Counted from the first letter of the stretch, positions 25,337 to 33,880 are shown. The stretch is 62,431 bases of DNA from Streptomyces sp. Ru73 (GCF_002920575.1 NZ_PQSQ01000042.1:1-62431); one strand, 5' to 3'. Notes: generated from the sequence alone by a model not told the origin. Numbers and translations: made by a program.

Positions 25337-26923
25337 GTGAGGAAACGTGACCAGCTGCTCGCCGTCCCCTTGTGTGCGGGGCTGGCCGCAGCCCTGCTTG
25401 CCGGGTGCGGCTCGGGCGACGACGAGGGTGCCGGGGTCGGTGAACCCGTGGTCATGGGCATGACTGACGCCATCAAGTCGATCGACCCGGCGTCCGGCTA
25501 CGACCCCGGCTCCTGGCTCCTGTTCAACAACGTCTTCCAGTCCTTGATCAGCTTCCCCAAGGGCAGCACCACGCCCCAGCCGGAAGCCGCCAAGAGCTGC
25601 ACCTTCACCGACACCAGCAGCCGGGTCTACCGCTGCATCCTCAAGGACGGGCTGAAGTTCAGCAACGGGGACGCGCTCACGTCCAAGGACGTGAAGTACT
25701 CCTTCGACCGCACCCTGCGGATCAACGACAAGGACGGCCCGGCCGTCATGCTCGCCGGCCTGGACAAGATCCAGACCCCGGACGACAAGACCGTCGTCTT
25801 CCACCTGAAGAAGCCCGACGCGACCTTCCCCATGAAGATCGCCTCTGGTGCCGGCTCCATCGTCGACCGCAAGGAGTACCCGGCCGACAAGCTCCGCACC
25901 GACGGCAAGGCCGTCGGCTCCGGCGTCTACAAGCTCAGCAGCTACAACGACGAGCAGGCCCGCTTCGCGGTCAACCCCTCCTACAAGGGGCCCGCCAAGG
26001 TCAAGAACTCCGGCATGACCATGAAGTTCTTCGACTCCCAGACGGCACTGAAGGACGCCGTGCAGGGCGGCAAGATCGACCTCGCCTACCGCGGCCTCGC
26101 CAACAAGGACATCGCCGGCCTCGACCAGGCCGTCGACAGCGGCCACACCCAGGTCGTCGAGGGCGACAGCGCCGAGGTCATGCACCTGGTCCTCAACACC
26201 AAGGACCCGGTCACCGGCAAGCTCGGCGTCCGCAAGGCCATGGCGTACACCATCGACCGCGCGGCCCTGGTCCGCGACGTCTACCAGCGCACCGTCGAGC
26301 CGCTGTTCTCCATCGTCCCGGCCGGCATCACCGGCCACACCACGGCCTTCTTCGACACCTACGGGTCCCGCCCGCAGCGCGACAAGGCCGAGGCGGCGCT
26401 CCGCTCCGCCGGCATCCAGGGCAAGGCCAAGCTCACCATCTGGTCCACCCCGACCCGCTACGGCCCCGACACCGACGCGGCGATGCAGGAGATCGCGAAG
26501 CAGCTCAACGCCAGCGGCCTCTTCGACGCCAAGGTCAGGAGCGTGCCGATCGAGCAGTACGAGAAGGGCGTCGCCGCCGGCAAGTACGGCGTGTACGTCA
26601 AGGGCTGGGTCCCCGACTACCCCGACCCCGACAACTTCACCCAGCCGTTCTTCGGCAAGGGCAACGTCCTGAACAACGGCTACGACTCGCCGCGGATCAC
26701 CCGCCAGCTGCTGCCCAGGACCGCCGCCGAGCCCGACCGCGGCGCCACCAAGAAGGACTACCGCGAGGTGCAGCAGATCGTCGCCGACGAGCTGCCCGTC
26801 ATCCCGCTGTGGCAGGGCAAGCAGTACGCCGTCGCCCGGGACACCGTCTCCGGCCTGGAGTGGACGCTGGACTCCTCGACCGTCTTCCGGTTCTGGGAGA
26901 TCAGCAAGAGCTCCGAGGACTGA
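25337..26923 (+). CDS. Family 5 ABC transporter substrate-binding lipoprotein (second paralogue)
   Basis: The 528-residue product is read from GTG 25337, with GAGGAA upstream; another GTG at 25322 would add five residues. The signal peptide ends with the lipobox LLAGC (RDQLLAVPLCAGLAAALLAGCG). It matches the preceding protein along its length, sharing LKDGLKFSNGDALTSKDVKYSFDRTLRIN, VVFHLKKPDATFP and ALVRDVYQRT. The two genes are separated by 130 bases and end at a strong terminator. Ligand unknown. Confidence 0.92.
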   Translation: MRKRDQLLAVPLCAGLAAALLAGCGSGDDEGAGVGEPVVMGMTDAIKSIDPASGYDPGSWLLFNNVFQSLISFPKGSTTPQPEAAKSCTFTDTSSRVYRCILKDGLKFSNGDALTSKDVKYSFDRTLRINDKDGPAVMLAGLDKIQTPDDKTVVFHLKKPDATFPMKIASGAGSIVDRKEYPADKLRTDGKAVGSGVYKLSSYNDEQARFAVNPSYKGPAKVKNSGMTMKFFDSQTALKDAVQGGKIDLAYRGLANKDIAGLDQAVDSGHTQVVEGDSAEVMHLVLNTKDPVTGKLGVRKAMAYTIDRAALVRDVYQRTVEPLFSIVPAGITGHTTAFFDTYGSRPQRDKAEAALRSAGIQGKAKLTIWSTPTRYGPDTDAAMQEIAKQLNASGLFDAKVRSVPIEQYEKGVAAGKYGVYVKGWVPDYPDPDNFTQPFFGKGNVLNNGYDSPRITRQLLPRTAAEPDRGATKKDYREVQQIVADELPVIPLWQGKQYAVARDTVSGLEWTLDSSTVFRFWEISKSSED

Positions 26924-26948
26924 GCGGCCCGGAGGACGTGAAGCAGTG

Positions 26949-26980
26949 AAGGCCCGGCGCGGGGGACCGCGCCGGGCCTT
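26949..26980 (+). terminator. Strong bidirectional hairpin
   Basis: A perfect 14-bp stem (26949-26962 with 26967-26980) with a GGGA loop lies between the convergent second lipoprotein gene and response regulator gene. Its ends form AA/TT pairs. Confidence 0.85.
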
Positions 26981-27025
26981 GCTGCTGGGACGGCGAGCCC
27001 GGCGGCCGTGCGCCGGGCCGCCGGC

Positions 27026-27697
27026 TCACTGCGCGCCGGGGCGCACCAGCCCGCTCTCGTACGCGTACACCGCCGCCTGCACCCGGTCCCGCAGGCCCAG
27101 CTTCGTCAGCACATGGCCCACGTGCGTCTTCACCGTCGTCTCGCTGACGAACAGGTCCGCCGCGATCTCCGCGTTCGACAGGCCGCGGGCCACCAGCTTG
27201 AGCACCTCCACCTCGCGCTCGGTGAGCGTGCCCAGCGTGTCCGGCACCGGCTCCTCGCCCGACGGCAGATGCGTGGCGTACTTGTCCAGCAGCCGACGCG
27301 TGATGCTCGGCGCGAGCATCGCCTCGCCGGCCGCCACCACCCGGATCGCCTGCACCAGCTCGTTCGCCGGGGCGTCCTTCAGCAGGAAACCGCTCGCGCC
27401 GGCCCGCAGCGCCTCCACCACGTACTCGTCCAGGTCGAACGTGGTCAGCACCAGCACCTTCGCCGGGCCGTCCTTCTCCGGGCCCGTGATCCGGCGGGTC
27501 GCCTCCACCCCGTCCATCCGCGGCATGCGGATGTCCATCAGCACCACGTCGGGCTGCAGCGCCCGCACCTGGTCCAGCGCCTGCATGCCGTCACCGGCCT
27601 CGCCGACGACCGCGATGTCCTGCTCCGCCTCCAGGATCATCCGGAAGCCGGTACGCAGCAGCGGCTGGTCGTCGACCAGCAGGACGCGGATAGTCAC
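27026..27697 (-). CDS. NarL/FixJ-family response regulator (orphan)
   Basis: The 223-residue product starts at GTG 27697 (VTIRVLLVDDQPLLRTGF), behind AAGGAG. The receiver domain has the acidic pair Asp9/Asp10, the phosphorylation site Asp55 (VVLMDIRMPRMDG) and the Lys in FLLKDAP. The C-terminal LuxR-type helix-turn-helix has LTEREVEVLKLVARGLSNAEIAADLFVSETTVKTHV. No sensor kinase is adjacent. Its GTG overlaps the TGA of the RecB-type nuclease gene in a GTGA quartet, so it is translated together with that gene. Confidence 0.93.
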   Translation of the reverse strand: MTIRVLLVDDQPLLRTGFRMILEAEQDIAVVGEAGDGMQALDQVRALQPDVVLMDIRMPRMDGVEATRRITGPEKDGPAKVLVLTTFDLDEYVVEALRAGASGFLLKDAPANELVQAIRVVAAGEAMLAPSITRRLLDKYATHLPSGEEPVPDTLGTLTEREVEVLKLVARGLSNAEIAADLFVSETTVKTHVGHVLTKLGLRDRVQAAVYAYESGLVRPGAQ

Positions 27698-28665
27698 GAA
27701 CTCTCCTTCGATTGGCCTGCCGCCCCATTCTGCCCTGCCGCCACGTCTCCGGGCTGCGGCGCGGGGATCACCGGAAGCACCGGCCCGGCGGGCGCTGCGC
27801 CCCCGTCGGCGCCCTCGGCGCCCGGCGCCAGCGGATACGGCGGGGGAGTGCCGCCGAACTCCGGGCACACCGCCTGGTGGTCGCACCAGTTGCACAGCTT
27901 CGTCGGCCGCGGCCGCCAGTCGCCCGAGTCCGTCGCCCGCTGGATCGCGTCCCACAGCGCCAGCAGCTTGCGCTCCACGCCCCGCAGGTCCGCCTCGGTC
28001 GGGTCATACGTCAGCACGTCACCGCTGCCCAGATAGACCAGCTGCAGCCGGCGCGGCAGCACGCCCTTCAGCCGCCACACCACCAGGGCGTAGAACTTCA
28101 TCTGGAAGAGCGCGCCCTCGGCGTACTCCGGACGCGGCGCCTTGCCCGTCTTGTAGTCCACCAGGCGCACCTCGCCCGTCGGCGCCACGTCCACCCGGTC
28201 GATGAAGCCGCGCAGCCGCAGCCCCGAGTCCAGCACCGTCTCCACGTACAGCTCGCGGTCGGCCGGCTCCAGCCGCGTCGGGTCCTCCAGCGAGAACCAC
28301 CGCTCCACCAGCGTCTCGGCCTCCGCCAGCCAGCGGGCCAGCCGCTCGCCCTCCGGATCGTCCGCGAACAGCTCGGCCAGCTCCGGGCGCTTCTCCAGCA
28401 GCTTCGCCCACTCGCCCGGCACCATGGACCGCGCGCCCGTCGCCGTACGCTCGGCGGCCGGCGCGTCGAAGAGCCGCTCCAGGACCGCGTGCACCACCGT
28501 GCCCCGGGTGGCCGCCTCGCTGGGCTTCTCCGGCAGCTTGTCGATCACCCGGAAGCGGTACAGCAGCGGGCACTGCATGAAATCGCTCGCGCGGGAGGGC
28601 GACAGCGCCACCGGGCGCGCCGCGGCCGGCGCAGCCCCTACGGCCTTCTCGGTGCTCGTGTCCAT
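27694..28665 (-). CDS. RecB-family PD-(D/E)XK nuclease with iron-sulfur-type cysteines
   Basis: The 323-residue product starts MDTSTEKAVGAAPAAARPVALSPSRASDF at 28665. The nuclease motifs are GTVVHAVLERLF (His), GFIDRVD (Asp) and VRLVDYKTGK (D-x-K). Cys32 (FMQCPLLYRFR) and the C-terminal Cys258, Cys261 and Cys267 (KLCNWCDHQAVC) form the four-cysteine arrangement seen in AddB and Cas4-like nucleases that hold a 4Fe-4S cluster. A role in DNA repair or end processing is likely but unproven. It is divergent from the M50 protease gene and overlaps the response regulator start. Confidence 0.9.
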   Translation of the reverse strand: MDTSTEKAVGAAPAAARPVALSPSRASDFMQCPLLYRFRVIDKLPEKPSEAATRGTVVHAVLERLFDAPAAERTATGARSMVPGEWAKLLEKRPELAELFADDPEGERLARWLAEAETLVERWFSLEDPTRLEPADRELYVETVLDSGLRLRGFIDRVDVAPTGEVRLVDYKTGKAPRPEYAEGALFQMKFYALVVWRLKGVLPRRLQLVYLGSGDVLTYDPTEADLRGVERKLLALWDAIQRATDSGDWRPRPTKLCNWCDHQAVCPEFGGTPPPYPLAPGAEGADGGAAPAGPVLPVIPAPQPGDVAAGQNGAAGQSKESS

Positions 28666-28800
28666 AGCCCTAGACCCTACGGCCCGCCACCGACAACACT
28701 CCGCATACCATCGACGGCGGACCGCTTCGCCCTGCATGATCGTGGTATCGCACCGGTCACGCCGGCCAGGGCGAAGGCCGCACATCGACGAGGGGACACC

Positions 28801-30450
28801 GTGGACGAGAGCGGGAAGCCGCAGGGCCCGCAGGACGCCCAGGAGTCCGCCGCCGCACCCGAGCCCGCCCAGGACGGGGGCCCGGAGCCCGAGAGGGACG
28901 CCTCCGACAAGGGCGAGCCGAGCGCCGTACCGGAGAGGGGCGTACCCGAGAAGAGCGCCGTACCGGGGGCCGCCGTACCCACGAAGGACGCACCCACGAA
29001 GGACGTACCCGGAAAGGACGTACCCGAGAGGGTGACGGAGACGGCACCGGAGACGGCGCCCGAGGAGGGGCTGGAGACGGCCGGGGGCGCCGCTCGGAGC
29101 GCCCCGGAGGGTGACCCCGAGGGCGGGACCGGCGGGACGGGGGGCGACGCCCGCGGGGCATCGGCGCCCGACGCGTCCGCTCCTGGCGGGGCCGCGCCCG
29201 GTGGGACTACTCCCGGCGGTGGGCCCGCTCCCGGTGGGGCGCAGCGCCGGTCCGCCGTCACGCCCGGGTCCGTCGACGGCGCCGCCAACGGACGCCGGGG
29301 GATCGGCGGCGGCATCCTCATGGGCAAGCCCTTCGGCGTGCCCGTGTACGTCGCCCCCAGCTGGTTCCTCGTCGCCGCCCTCATCACCTGGGTCTTCGGC
29401 GGCCAGCTGGAGCGCGTCCTGCCCGAGCTCGGCGCCGCCCGCTACCTCGTCTCCCTCTTCTTCGCCGTCGCCTTCTACGCGTCCGTACTGGTGCACGAGC
29501 TGGCGCACACCGTCGCCGCGCTCCGCTTCAAGCTCCCCGTGCGCCGTATCCAGCTCCAGTTCTTCGGCGGCGTCTCGGAGATCGAGAAGGAGTCCGAGAC
29601 CCCGGGGCGGGAGTTCGTCCTCGCCTTCGTGGGCCCGCTGCTCTCCCTCGTCCTCGCCGCGGTCTTCTACGGCGCGATGTACCTCGTCGAGCCCGGCACG
29701 GTCCCCGGCGTACTGGTCGCCGGGCTGATGATCTCCAACCTCATCGTGGCGATCTTCAACCTGCTCCCCGGCCTCCCGCTCGACGGCGGCCGGATGCTCC
29801 GCGCCGTCGTCTGGGCCATCAGCGGCAAGCCGATGACCGGCACCGTCGCCGCCGCCTGGGTCGGCCGCGCGCTCGCCGTCGCCGTCCTCGTCGGACTGCC
29901 GCTGCTCACCCACACCGGGGCGCTGGGCAACGAACGCCCCGACATCGGCGGCGTCGACTCCCTCAGCGACGCCCTGCTCGCCGCGATCCTCGCCGCGATC
30001 ATCTGGACCGGGGCCGGCAACAGCCTGCGCATGGCCCGGCTCCGCGAACACCTCCCCGACCTCCGCGCCCGTACGCTCACCCGGCGCGCCGTCCCCGTGG
30101 AGCCGAGCCTGCCGCTCTCCGAGGCGCTGCGCCGCGCCAATGACGCGGGTGCCCGCGCCCTGGTGGTCGTCGACGGGCACGGCGTGCCCACCGCGGTCGT
30201 ACGCGAGACGGCGATCGTGGCCATCCCCGAGCACCGCCGCCCGTGGGTCGCGGTCGGCGGCCTTGCCCAGGAGCTGAAGGAGGGCATGCGGGTACCGGCC
30301 GAGCTGGCCGGCGAGGACCTGCTGGACCACCTCCGCGCCACCCCGGCCACCGAGTACCTGGTCGTGGAGGACACCGGCGAGATCTACGGCGTCCTCTCCA
30401 CCGCCGACGTCGAAAAGGCCTTCGTGGCAGCCATGGCCCGCCCGTCCTGA
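28801..30450 (+). CDS. Site-2 protease (M50 family) with CBS domains
   Basis: The 549-residue product is read from GTG 28801, behind GAGGGGA. Residues 1-165 are low-complexity Ala/Pro/Glu/Gly, with a short repeat (TKDAP, TKDVP, GKDVP) coded by 15-bp units at 28981-29025. The protease core has the zinc motif HELAH (His232, Glu233, His236) and the third ligand Asp328 in GLPLDGG, in a six-helix membrane domain. A C-terminal cytoplasmic part resembles a CBS pair, the layout of mycobacterial Rip3. It would cut membrane-embedded substrates such as anti-sigma factors. Confidence 0.92.
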   Translation: MDESGKPQGPQDAQESAAAPEPAQDGGPEPERDASDKGEPSAVPERGVPEKSAVPGAAVPTKDAPTKDVPGKDVPERVTETAPETAPEEGLETAGGAARSAPEGDPEGGTGGTGGDARGASAPDASAPGGAAPGGTTPGGGPAPGGAQRRSAVTPGSVDGAANGRRGIGGGILMGKPFGVPVYVAPSWFLVAALITWVFGGQLERVLPELGAARYLVSLFFAVAFYASVLVHELAHTVAALRFKLPVRRIQLQFFGGVSEIEKESETPGREFVLAFVGPLLSLVLAAVFYGAMYLVEPGTVPGVLVAGLMISNLIVAIFNLLPGLPLDGGRMLRAVVWAISGKPMTGTVAAAWVGRALAVAVLVGLPLLTHTGALGNERPDIGGVDSLSDALLAAILAAIIWTGAGNSLRMARLREHLPDLRARTLTRRAVPVEPSLPLSEALRRANDAGARALVVVDGHGVPTAVVRETAIVAIPEHRRPWVAVGGLAQELKEGMRVPAELAGEDLLDHLRATPATEYLVVEDTGEIYGVLSTADVEKAFVAAMARPS

Positions 30451-30550
30451 GGCGACCTGGGCCGCTGAGGGGGGCTCGCCGTCCTGAGGGCCCCGCCCGT
30501 CTGTTCTGTGGCCTCACCCGTCCTGAGGGGCACGGGCGGGGCGCACGGTC

Positions 30551-30630
30551 GCGCGGGCCGGTTCCCGCCCGCCCCTCCTGGGTAACCCCCGGCTGGGGGG
30601 ACGGGGGTGTTCGACCGGCCATGTAGGCGC
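30551..30630. repeat. Dispersed about 80-bp element, copy A
   Basis: This stretch aligns over its whole length with 48409-48494: GCGCGGGCC, then GGTTCC, then GGGTAA, CCCCCGG, GGGGG, GTTCGA and GTAGGCGC in the same order, with small indels. It contains a short C5/G5 hairpin. Copy A ends where the 18-bp tandem repeats begin. Confidence 0.55.
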
Positions 30631-30771
30631 AGCGCGTGCGGCAGGCGCAGCGCCCGCGGCAGGCGCAGCGTGTGCGGTGGCCGCAGAGCCCGCGGCAAGC
30701 GCAGTGCGTGCGGTGGCCGCAGCGGCCGCGAGAGGGGCGCTGCCCGTGACAGGGGCGCTGCCGCGACAGGC
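30628..30771. repeat. Degenerate tandem repeat, eight 18-bp units
   Basis: Units begin at 30628, 30646, 30664, 30682, 30700, 30718, 30736 and 30754. The first reads CGCAGCGCGTGCGGCAGG, and later units drift by a few bases each. Related but irregular copies continue to about 30870. The whole gap from 30451 to 30977 has no credible gene; open frames through the repeats encode only low-complexity Arg/Pro/Ala/Leu strings. Confidence 0.75.
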
Positions 30772-30965
30772 GTACGGCCGCGGCGGGCGCACCGGCCACG
30801 TAGGCGCAGCGCCCGCGCCGGTCTCGTAGGCGGATCCTCTGCGGCAGGCGCAGGCGCAGGCGCCCGTGCTGGCCCCGGTCCCGGGGAGCCCGGCGCGTAC
30901 GGCTGTCCGACCCGCCCCGGTGCGCCGCCCGACCCGCCCTGGTACGGAGCGGTCCGTGCGCCCGG

Positions 30966-30971
30966 TAGGCT
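30966..30971 (+). promoter_or_regulatory. -10 element for a leaderless trmI transcript
   Basis: TAGGCT lies six bases before the ATG at 30978 and no ribosome site is present. Confidence 0.55.
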
Positions 30972-30977
30972 GGTCAC

Positions 30978-31979
30978 ATGTCCGAACCGACCGGTGCCGC
31001 CCGCCGTCGCGGGCCCTTCAAGGTCGGGGACCAGGTCCAGCTCACCGATCCCAAGGGTCGCCACTACACGTTCACGCTCGAAGCGGGGAAGAGCTTCCAC
31101 ACCCACAAGGGAGCCTTCCCCCACGACGAGCTGATCGGCGCTCCCGAGGGCAGTGTTGTCCGTACCACCGGGAACGTCGCCTACCTCGCGCTGCGCCCCC
31201 TGCTCCCCGACTACGTCCTGTCCATGCCCCGCGGTGCCGCCGTGGTCTACCCCAAGGACGCGGGGCAGATCCTGGCGATGGCCGACATCTTCCCCGGCGC
31301 CCGCGTCGTCGAGGCGGGAGTGGGATCCGGGTCGCTCAGCAGCTTCCTGCTGCGCGCCATCGGCGACCAGGGCATGCTGCACAGCTACGAGCGGCGCGCC
31401 GACTTCGCCGAGATCGCCACTCAGAACGTCGAGCGGTACTTCGGGGGCCCGCACCCCGCCTGGACGCTCACCGTCGGTGACCTCCAGGACAACCTCTCCG
31501 ACACGGACGTCGACCGGGTCATCCTGGACATGCTCGCCCCGTGGGAGTGCCTGGACGCCGTCTCCAAGGCGCTCGTCCCGGGCGGCATCCTGTGCGCGTA
31601 CGTCGCCACCACGACGCAGATGGCCCGCACGGTGGAGGCCATCCGCGAGCACGGCACCTTCAACGAGCCGTCGGCCTGGGAGACCATGGTCCGCACCTGG
31701 CACGTCGAGGGCCTCGCCGTCCGCCCCGACCACCGCATGATCGGCCACACCGGCTTCCTGCTCACCGCCCGCCGCCTCGCGGACGGCGTGGAGCCGCCGC
31801 TGCGCCGCCGCCGGCCCGCCAAGGGCGCGTACGGCGAGGACTACACCGGCCCCGGTGGCCAGTCCGCGCCCGCCGAGACCCACAAGAGCCCGGCCCAGAA
31901 GCTGCGCGAGAAGAAGGCGCGCGAGCAGCAGGAGCAGGCCGCGGGCCAGGAGAGCGGCGGAGACACCACCGAGAGCTGA
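30978..31979 (+). CDS. trmI: tRNA (adenine-58-N1)-methyltransferase, TrmI type
   Basis: The 333-residue product starts MSEPTGAARRRGPFKVGDQVQL. The N-terminal small beta domain is followed by a Rossmann methyltransferase with the SAM-binding motif VVEAGVGSGSLSSFLLRA (about residues 110-125) and the catalytic-type Asp in RVILDMLAPWE. The C-terminal 70 residues are charged and Lys/Glu/Gln-rich, longer than in the mycobacterial enzyme. It methylates A58 in the T-loop of tRNAs as a tetramer. In actinobacteria it is regularly found upstream of the arc/dop/pup genes, as here. Confidence 0.94.
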   Translation: MSEPTGAARRRGPFKVGDQVQLTDPKGRHYTFTLEAGKSFHTHKGAFPHDELIGAPEGSVVRTTGNVAYLALRPLLPDYVLSMPRGAAVVYPKDAGQILAMADIFPGARVVEAGVGSGSLSSFLLRAIGDQGMLHSYERRADFAEIATQNVERYFGGPHPAWTLTVGDLQDNLSDTDVDRVILDMLAPWECLDAVSKALVPGGILCAYVATTTQMARTVEAIREHGTFNEPSAWETMVRTWHVEGLAVRPDHRMIGHTGFLLTARRLADGVEPPLRRRRPAKGAYGEDYTGPGGQSAPAETHKSPAQKLREKKAREQQEQAAGQESGGDTTES

Positions 31980-32450
31980 CGTACGGGAGCCGGCGCCCGC
32001 CGCCGGTGGCCGCGCATCCGACGGGAGAGCCGGCGCCACGGGTGGCCGGCGCTCCGGTCCGGAGGCAGCCCTCTCCATCGCGTACCGAACCGAACGGCGC
32101 CGCCCGTGAGTTCCCCGCAGGGAACCACGGGCGGCGCCGACGCATACCCGGTGGCGTACAGGCCCCGTACCCGGTGGCGACCGCGCGGCGAACGGGCGGC
32201 GAACGGGCGCTCCGCGTGCCGGTCAGGCGGCTACCAGGGGCCACCGGGCGGCGGTGACCGCGGAATCATCCCGTCCGTGCCGTTTTCACCGGTACGGGAA
32301 CCACCGGCGCGGCACCCGCGTTTCCAGGACAAGGGCCGAGTTCCTCAAGTTTTCTTCTTGGCCCGGACTTGTTGGTTCCGTGGCGGTGCGTCGTGTGGAA
32401 CGATGCCCGGCAACCCCCACCGCCACAGCTCTTCCCAGGAGTTATCCCGC
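31980..32450. other. Gene-free stretch between trmI and the secreted-protein gene
   Basis: Apart from the terminator at 32095-32139, these 471 bases show no supported gene. The final part holds the AGGAG ribosome site (32437-32441) of the next gene. Confidence 0.5.
32095..32139 (+). terminator. Long hairpin after trmI
   Basis: A stem of about 19 bp with one bulged base closes on a short loop around GCA (arms 32095-32115 and 32120-32139). It has no T tract. Confidence 0.7.
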
Positions 32451-33056
32451 GTGCAGTCCTTGGCAGGTCCGGACCTTCCGCACACCAGCACGACCCCCAT
32501 GCAGTGGCTCGCCACGGCGACCGCCGTCGCCGGCGTGGTCGCCCTCGCCTCCCTGGTCCAGCCCACTGCCACGGTCCCCACCGCCTCCGCCGCGACCTCG
32601 TCCGGCGCCCGGCCGGCCCCCGCGGCCACCGCCCCGGACGCCCGCGCCGCGCACTACCCCCTCGACTGCGGCCCCAACCCGGTACAGGTGACCGACAAGG
32701 TCTCGGGGGACCTCGACGGCGACGGCGGCCCCGAGACCGTCGCGGTGGTGCGCTGCAAGGCCGAGATGGGCACCCCGCCCAGCGGTGTGTACGTCCTCGC
32801 CACGCCCTCCGTGAAGGGCGCAGCGCCGCGCGTGGTGGCGACCCTCGTCGACCCCAGGGAAAAGATGAGCGTGCAGGACCTCGGGCTGACCGGCCGGGCC
32901 GTGCGCGCCACGCTGCTGGGGTACTCCGCCACCGATGTGCCGCGCTGCTGCCCCGACGTCCGCAAGGGCGCCAAGTGGCAGTGGCAGAACGGGAAGTTCG
33001 TCCAGAGCGAACTCCCCGCGTCGAATGGCGACGTCTCCGAGTCCCGAGGCGTCTGA
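32451..33056 (+). CDS. Secreted or membrane-anchored protein of unknown function
   Basis: The 201-residue product is read from GTG 32451 (VQSLAGPDLPHTSTTPMQW), with AGGAG ten bases upstream. A hydrophobic segment (WLATATAVAGVVALASL, about residues 19-35) acts as a signal peptide or membrane anchor, followed by an Ala/Thr/Pro-rich linker. The folded part has a calcium-binding-like loop (SGDLDGDGGPETVAVV) and four cysteines (YPLDCGPN, VVRCKAEM, DVPRCCPDV) that could form two disulfides outside the cell. I do not recognise a family. It lies alone between two repeat-bearing or gene-free stretches. Confidence 0.75.
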   Translation: MQSLAGPDLPHTSTTPMQWLATATAVAGVVALASLVQPTATVPTASAATSSGARPAPAATAPDARAAHYPLDCGPNPVQVTDKVSGDLDGDGGPETVAVVRCKAEMGTPPSGVYVLATPSVKGAAPRVVATLVDPREKMSVQDLGLTGRAVRATLLGYSATDVPRCCPDVRKGAKWQWQNGKFVQSELPASNGDVSESRGV

Positions 33057-33154
33057 GAGGCCCGGCCGTGAAGGCCCGTCGGTCGACGGCCGACGGGCGG
33101 CGGCATACGGGCGGGCGCTGCCGGTCATTGCCAGGCACCGCCCGGCCCCAGGCC

Positions 33155-33510
33155 GATACGGGCCGTCCCAAGCCCAGTACGGACGGTTGAAGCCCAGTAC
33201 GGGCCGTAGAAGCACAGTACGGACCGTCGAAGCCCGGCACGGACCGTCCGAGGTTCGACAACGACCGGCCGGAGCCCGATAACGACCGGCCGGAGTCCGG
33301 TACACGTACCGGAAGAGGCCGCTACACGTACCGGCCGAGCCCGTACGGAACGCCCGCGCCCCGCTGCAGACCGGCCGTGGACCCGCCGGAAACCGGCCAC
33401 GGACCCGTCAGAACCGGCCGTCGCCTGCCAGGAACCGCCCATGCCCCGCCGGAAACCGGCCATGGTCCACCAGGAACCGCCAGGCCCTGCTGGCAAACCC
33501 GTCACGCCCC
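33155..33510. repeat. Degenerate tandem repeat, 20-22-bp units
   Basis: Four clear 20-bp units run from 33170 to 33249; the first reads AAGCCCAGTACGGACGGTTG. More divergent 21-22-bp units follow (33250, 33271, 33292), and a third family built on GGAAACCGGCCA and GGAACCGCC continues to about 33510. It fills most of the 530-base gene-free gap between the secreted-protein gene and the ferredoxin gene (33057-33586). Confidence 0.7.
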
Positions 33511-33586
33511 GCGGACAGCCGCCCGCGACCGCCGGAGCCCGGCCCCGCCCCGCGCCGGCAACCGGTCGCGAGGCGTCCTCCCGCGG

Positions 33587-33880
33587 CTACTCCGCGTCCG
33601 GCCCGTAGACCTCCGTCTTGTCCGACACGCGGCGCACGTGGATGCAGTCGCCGGGGCACTCGTTCGCGGAGTCCCGCACGTCGTTGAGCAGCGGCAGCGG
33701 GACCGGAGTGGTGGCGCCCTTCTCCTGCAGCAGCTCGTCGTCGGCGCTCTTCACGTACGCCAGCCCGTCGATGTCGAGCTCGAAGACCTCCGGCGCGTAC
33801 TGCGCGCAGATGCCGTCCCCCGTGCACAGGTCCTGGTCGATCCAGACCTCGAGCTCGGTGACTTCTTCCTGGGCGCTCAT
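33587..33880 (-). CDS. Ferredoxin (3Fe-4S/4Fe-4S type)
   Basis: The 97-residue product starts MSAQEEVTELEVWIDQDLC at 33880. Cluster ligands are Cys19 and Cys25 (CTGDGIC) and Cys75 (ANECPGDC); a fourth Cys is at 79. This matches the small acidic ferredoxins that pass electrons to cytochromes P450 and other oxidoreductases. The spacing and the CP dipeptide favour a 3Fe-4S cluster, but Cys79 leaves a 4Fe-4S cluster possible. It is divergent from arc (252-base gap), a neighbourhood seen widely in actinobacteria. No redox partner gene is adjacent. Confidence 0.9.
   Translation of the reverse strand: MSAQEEVTELEVWIDQDLCTGDGICAQYAPEVFELDIDGLAYVKSADDELLQEKGATTPVPLPLLNDVRDSANECPGDCIHVRRVSDKTEVYGPDAE

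Noticed and set aside
30628..30771. CRISPR array
   Set aside because: The units are contiguous 18-mers that drift in sequence. There are no unique spacers, no conserved repeats and no cas genes.
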